Source: Croceitalea rosinachiae | GTDB lineage: Bacteria > Bacteroidota > Bacteroidia > Flavobacteriales > Flavobacteriaceae | Assembly (NCBI RefSeq): GCF_031846445.1 | Contig: NZ_JAVRHR010000001.1 | Coordinates: forward strand, 1,178,001 to 1,242,000 | Reading direction: 5' to 3' | DNA: 64,000 nucleotides | Shown here: piece after piece, positions 61,133-64,000 of the stretch | Layout: each line of letters begins with the position of its first letter | Position numbering within the stretch: the first letter of the stretch is position 1 | The notes under the pieces: generated by a model | The model's database searches: none | Told to the model about the DNA's origin: nothing | What the model saw: only the letters and a program-made list of their open reading frames with translations | Made by a program: the position numbers and the translations under genes

Positions 61133-61843
61133 TTAATCTTTTCGAAGGCTCCAAACCTCATATAAAGGAGCTCCTTTACTACTGAAACCTGAATGGTGCC
61201 AATCACCATCTTTTAATTCAAAATCGAAACCTAGGCTTGCGCCAACCCGCGAATCATCTCTTGAAAAGAACTCAATATTCTCGGTGTATTTTCCATCAAT
61301 GGTAGTGTAGGTTCCACCACCTGTACCCATAAATTGTTTGGTTTCGGTATTGTAAGCAATCCATTGAAAACGAGTTCCAGAAAGTATTTTCATGGTTTTA
61401 CGCGGGCGATTGGTGTCTCTTGATTGAAACTCTCCGTTTCGTTTACGACCAGACATTAACCAGGCGCCAGAAAGCGCTCCAGGTGTGCCATCGTCGAGAC
61501 GGTTCCAGACCATGGGCGAATCTTTTATTTTGAGCTCTTGATTGTTCAATTCAATTTCAAACGAACTTGTTGTACCTACTCTTTCTGAATTTTCGGTGTC
61601 AAACTCAACAGTTTCCGAAAGGGTACTGCCCTCTAAAGACCAACTTCCGCCATTCGAGCTAATAAACACACCAGTTTTTGCCTCATAGAAAGTAGCTACT
61701 TGATGCCCCTCTGAAAAAATCACAACGTTGCGAAGGGTTTTGCCCTCTTGTTCAACAATGGCTTCCCATGCCCCGATAAGTGATTGTGCATTGGAAAAAG
61801 TGATGAATGTCAAACAAATGAAAAGTAGCGTTAGTTTTTTCAT
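61133..61843 (-). CDS. Secreted protein with duplicated lipocalin-like domain
   Basis: 236 residues. The signal peptide is cleaved after FSNA (about residue 19). Two similar halves follow: SLIGAWEAIVEQEGKTLRNV with TLSETVEFDTENSERVG, and ALSGAWLMSGRKRNGEF with KYTENIEFFSRDDSRVG. Each half has the GxW start of a small beta barrel and an E-F-D/R-x-RVG motif. Similar folds occur in secreted flavobacterial proteins of unknown role; no enzyme motif was seen. Confidence 0.7.
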   Translation of the reverse strand: MKKLTLLFICLTFITFSNAQSLIGAWEAIVEQEGKTLRNVVIFSEGHQVATFYEAKTGVFISSNGGSWSLEGSTLSETVEFDTENSERVGTTSSFEIELNNQELKIKDSPMVWNRLDDGTPGALSGAWLMSGRKRNGEFQSRDTNRPRKTMKILSGTRFQWIAYNTETKQFMGTGGGTYTTIDGKYTENIEFFSRDDSRVGASLGFDFELKDGDWHHSGFSSKGAPLYEVWSLRKD

Positions 61844-61918
61844 AATAATGGGTTTAAAACAAAATGCTGTTACCCAGTTGTGATGGATAACAGCATTTCA
61901 AAAAAATATAATTAAGTC

Positions 61919-62395
61919 TTATAGTGTTCTCAAATACTCTGCTACATCACGTGCCTCATCTTCCGTTAGGTTTTGATTAAGCATGATGGCATTGTTATAT
62001 TCTTTTAATAACGCCTTTGCAATAGGATCTTCTCTTAGCATTCCATCAGGATTCAGAATCATATTCATCACCCATTCAGGGCTTCTTCTTTCGTAAACAC
62101 CTTCCATTGCTGGACCGATCATACGTTGGTCGACCATATGGCAAGCCACACAAATAGCATTAAATTTAGCTTCACCCCGAGCGGCCATTTCTGTGTCAAT
62201 GTCACCAGAAAAGTCTACTTCTTTAATTGGACCAATGCCTTTGTTGTCTAAGTCAATGGGGACGCCTTCACTTTCGGCAACTGCTTTAGCCTCTTTGGTT
62301 CTGCTTACTTCAAAACCGTCTTTCTTTGCGTCTTTTTTACCACCGCAGCTTGCAATAAAAGCTCCTAAAGCGATGAATAGGATAAGTTTTTTCAT
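61919..62395 (-). CDS. c-type cytochrome lipoprotein
   Basis: 158 residues. Lipobox FIASC (C17) predicts membrane anchoring in the periplasm or outer face. The heme-binding CxxCH is C82-V-A-C85-H86 in NAICVACHMVD, and a candidate axial methionine lies in NNAIMLNQNLTEDEA near the C-terminus, typical of class I cytochrome c. EDEARDVAEYLRTL is the usual last helix. It transfers electrons between envelope redox partners; no oxidase gene is nearby. It follows the TonB receptor on the same strand by 123 bases. Confidence 0.92.
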   Translation of the reverse strand: MKKLILFIALGAFIASCGGKKDAKKDGFEVSRTKEAKAVAESEGVPIDLDNKGIGPIKEVDFSGDIDTEMAARGEAKFNAICVACHMVDQRMIGPAMEGVYERRSPEWVMNMILNPDGMLREDPIAKALLKEYNNAIMLNQNLTEDEARDVAEYLRTL

Positions 62396-62518
62396 TTATG
62401 CTGAATTTAGTTCAGTGTTGTTTAATCAGATTGAACCTCTAATATAGTTAAAAGTTGGATGTTTTTTATGAGTTTACGAGGTTTATGAATATTCTGAAAT
62501 GCTATAACGTTTGCGATA

Positions 62519-64000
62519 CTAAAAACTAATCGCAAAGTTTAAAAAGTACGTTCGACCAAAACCATACCAATATTTTGGAGCAAAAGAGGGGTCGTTCCTT
62601 AAGTTATCTTGTTGTAATTGCCCAAAATTACCGTTACGACTTTGCTCATACCCACCAGTTCTAAATACCGTATCAAAAGCATTATTGATACTGGCAAAAA
62701 TGCTAATGTAAGTTCCATTTTTGAGCCAAGACTTGCCACCAACTAAATTCAATAGGTAAAAATCATCTAGTTTGGACTGTCTCAATAAATTCTCAACATT
62801 TTCAGAAGTGGCATCGGGGAAAGTTTTTCCCGTTTCTGGGTCTAGAAAGAAACTTTGTGTTCTTGTAATGGTCGAGATATTAGCGTAATTGTTCGCCAAA
62901 TAATTTGTTGTTGCCCCGACCCACCAATATTTAGGATCACGATATTCAATGCCTAATGCAAAAGCCTGTTGAGGTCCTTGAGCCAATTTCAAATCTTTTA
63001 TTTTGGCAACTCCCAGGTCAATGTTTCCTTCTGGGTCAATTAAATCTTCTTCCGCGCCAGCCGTATCAAAATTTATGGTAACATTAGGATCGCTAGCATA
63101 AACGTATTTACCAATATTGGCGACCGCAGAAAGTTTCACACTTGATGAGGCTTGGTACTCAAGACCCATTTCTATGCCCATGTGGAGTTTATCTAAATCG
63201 GTAATGGCTTCTTGAACAAAATCAGAGCCTAAGCCAGCGTCAACAAAGAAAAAATTAATATCTGTTGTATTTTGAAATCGTGTATAAAAACCTGTTAGTC
63301 TACCTGTTAGATCAGGTAATCGTATAAAATAGTTTATATCTGCAGAAGAAATCTGTTCGCTTTGCAGATTGGACACCAACTCATTATTTTCTCGTGGGTT
63401 AATGAAAACATTTTGTAAAGTCGGTGGTCTTGAAATATAGGCGCTATTTACTTTTATCCAATGCCTGCCTGTAAGCTTATAGGCAAATCCGGTTTTGAAG
63501 CCATAATCGGAGAATTTGATTTGCTCACTTTCACCAAAAGAAGTTTCTAAAAAACGCTCATTTTGAAATAGCCCAATACGCTGGTAATTTGTATTTGATG
63601 CAGAAATAGCTATAAAGCCGTCCCATTTATTAAATGCTGCCCGAAATTGTCCAAAAGAACTAAATCTGGATGCCTTTATATCATAATGGTAATTGAAAAT
63701 GTCCCCAACCGTTTTATTCAAATTGCCATTGATATCGTTTTGGGTATCAGAGAATGGATCAATATCTTCATGAAAATCTGCCCCGAGCAAATCGTTGACT
63801 TGAGCGTAGTTTTCTGAAGCTATACTGCGGTAATTTATTCCAAAATCAAGATTAAACTTTGCATTGATATTGATGTTAGCAATACTGGATATGGACAATT
63901 GGGAATCATTGGTAGTATCATCGTTCAAAATATAAGATGCCTTTCCACCATTTTGGATATTTGAATTAGAAGTATAAAGATTGTTCCAATTGATTTGGGG
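62519..64000 (-). CDS. TonB-dependent outer membrane receptor, C-terminal barrel (5' end beyond window)
   Basis: The frame is open from the right edge to a TAG at 62519-62521 (about 494 residues) and lacks the signal peptide, plug and N-terminal carboxypeptidase-like domain, which lie past 64000. A shorter reading from a TTG at 63928 is not the real start. Barrel features: alternating strands such as INAKFNLDFGINYRS, HWIKVNSAYISRPPTLQNVF (the typical TBDR segment), and a C-terminus ending FGRTYFLNFAISF with a terminal phenylalanine for BAM recognition. The ligand cannot be told. No SusD partner is seen on this side. Confidence 0.88.
   Translation of the reverse strand, partial: PQINWNNLYTSNSNIQNGGKASYILNDDTTNDSQLSISSIANININAKFNLDFGINYRSIASENYAQVNDLLGADFHEDIDPFSDTQNDINGNLNKTVGDIFNYHYDIKASRFSSFGQFRAAFNKWDGFIAISASNTNYQRIGLFQNERFLETSFGESEQIKFSDYGFKTGFAYKLTGRHWIKVNSAYISRPPTLQNVFINPRENNELVSNLQSEQISSADINYFIRLPDLTGRLTGFYTRFQNTTDINFFFVDAGLGSDFVQEAITDLDKLHMGIEMGLEYQASSSVKLSAVANIGKYVYASDPNVTINFDTAGAEEDLIDPEGNIDLGVAKIKDLKLAQGPQQAFALGIEYRDPKYWWVGATTNYLANNYANISTITRTQSFFLDPETGKTFPDATSENVENLLRQSKLDDFYLLNLVGGKSWLKNGTYISIFASINNAFDTVFRTGGYEQSRNGNFGQLQQDNLRNDPSFAPKYWYGFGRTYFLNFAISF

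Noticed and set aside
63928..64000. TTG at 63928 as the start of the TonB-dependent receptor
   Set aside because: The frame stays open to the window edge, with receptor-like sequence, so the start is outside.

Overview
The window is a stretch of chromosome from a member of the Bacteroidetes, most probably a marine Flavobacteriaceae (the Maribacter/Zobellia side of the family is my guess and is not proven). Support comes from the low G+C content, the near absence of Shine-Dalgarno sequences, promoter boxes of the TAnnTTTG type, a complete flavobacterial acpP-fabF-rnc-IPExxVDY-pyk block, a full Bat (moxR/batA-E) operon, and a TonB-dependent receptor. I see no phage, plasmid, insertion sequence, CRISPR array, rRNA or tRNA. 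It is mostly core genome with a few accessory islands.

Layout. 1-2.1 kb: 5' two thirds of a UvrD/AddA-type helicase-nuclease (minus, runs off the left edge). 2.2-3.5 kb: Mn-type sodA with its terminator, then three tandem copies of a promoter-core-hairpin module on the minus strand that look like small RNA genes. 3.5-7.6 kb: minus-strand block purN-rnhA-pfkB-purF. 7.7-12.1 kb: plus-strand acpP-fabF-rnc-IPExxVDY-pyk. 12.1-15.5 kb: accessory regulators (PAS protein, AraC, TetR) around a small His/Cys-rich peptide, an AhpD-like protein and a cupredoxin-like protein that has lost copper ligands. 15.5-18.2 kb: dinB, an NAD(P)-binding protein, a CYTH protein and a decayed lysoplasmalogenase. 18.3-20.6 kb: AEC permease plus a Tat-exported aminotransferase. 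20.8-26.3 kb: two SulP anion transporters, pheS and a beta-carbonic anhydrase. 26.4-35.8 kb: the Bat operon. 36-38.7 kb: aldo/keto reductase, SDR and an AlbA_2 (Schlafen-type) protein. 38.7-41.6 kb: amylosucrase with fructokinase. 41.7-45.1 kb: phosphoesterase, acyl-ACP desaturase, a COG3743-like membrane protein and an OmpA protein. 45.4-45.7 kb: frameshifted remnant of a sugar phosphate isomerase/epimerase. 45.7-48.8 kb: ALDH7-type dehydrogenase, DUF1304 protein, 3-hydroxyanthranilate dioxygenase and a CAP lipoprotein. 49.1-53.1 kb: CvpA, a small pair, and the glycerol-3-phosphate enzymes glpD and gpsA. 53.3-59.2 kb: a lipoprotein, then an AraC regulator divergent from a PhyH dioxygenase-SSS symporter-SDR-Dabb lipoprotein operon. 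59.4-64 kb: a third SulP transporter, a two-domain secreted protein, a cytochrome c lipoprotein and the C-terminal part of a TonB-dependent receptor.

How genes work together. purN and purF serve purine synthesis; acpP/fabF serve fatty acid elongation and the acyl-ACP desaturase could act on its products. Amylosucrase releases fructose that the adjacent kinase can phosphorylate. SulP plus carbonic anhydrase suggests bicarbonate handling. The Bat operon is a canonical envelope/stress assembly of VWA and TPR proteins with a MoxR ATPase.

Most interesting for follow-up: the three-copy small-RNA-like array at 2.9-3.4 kb, the AraC/PhyH/SSS/SDR/Dabb uptake-and-oxidation locus with a 21-bp-spaced direct repeat, the periplasmic PLP aminotransferase, and two decayed genes visible only by joining reading frames. 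Family assignments rest on motifs read by eye; no database search was run.
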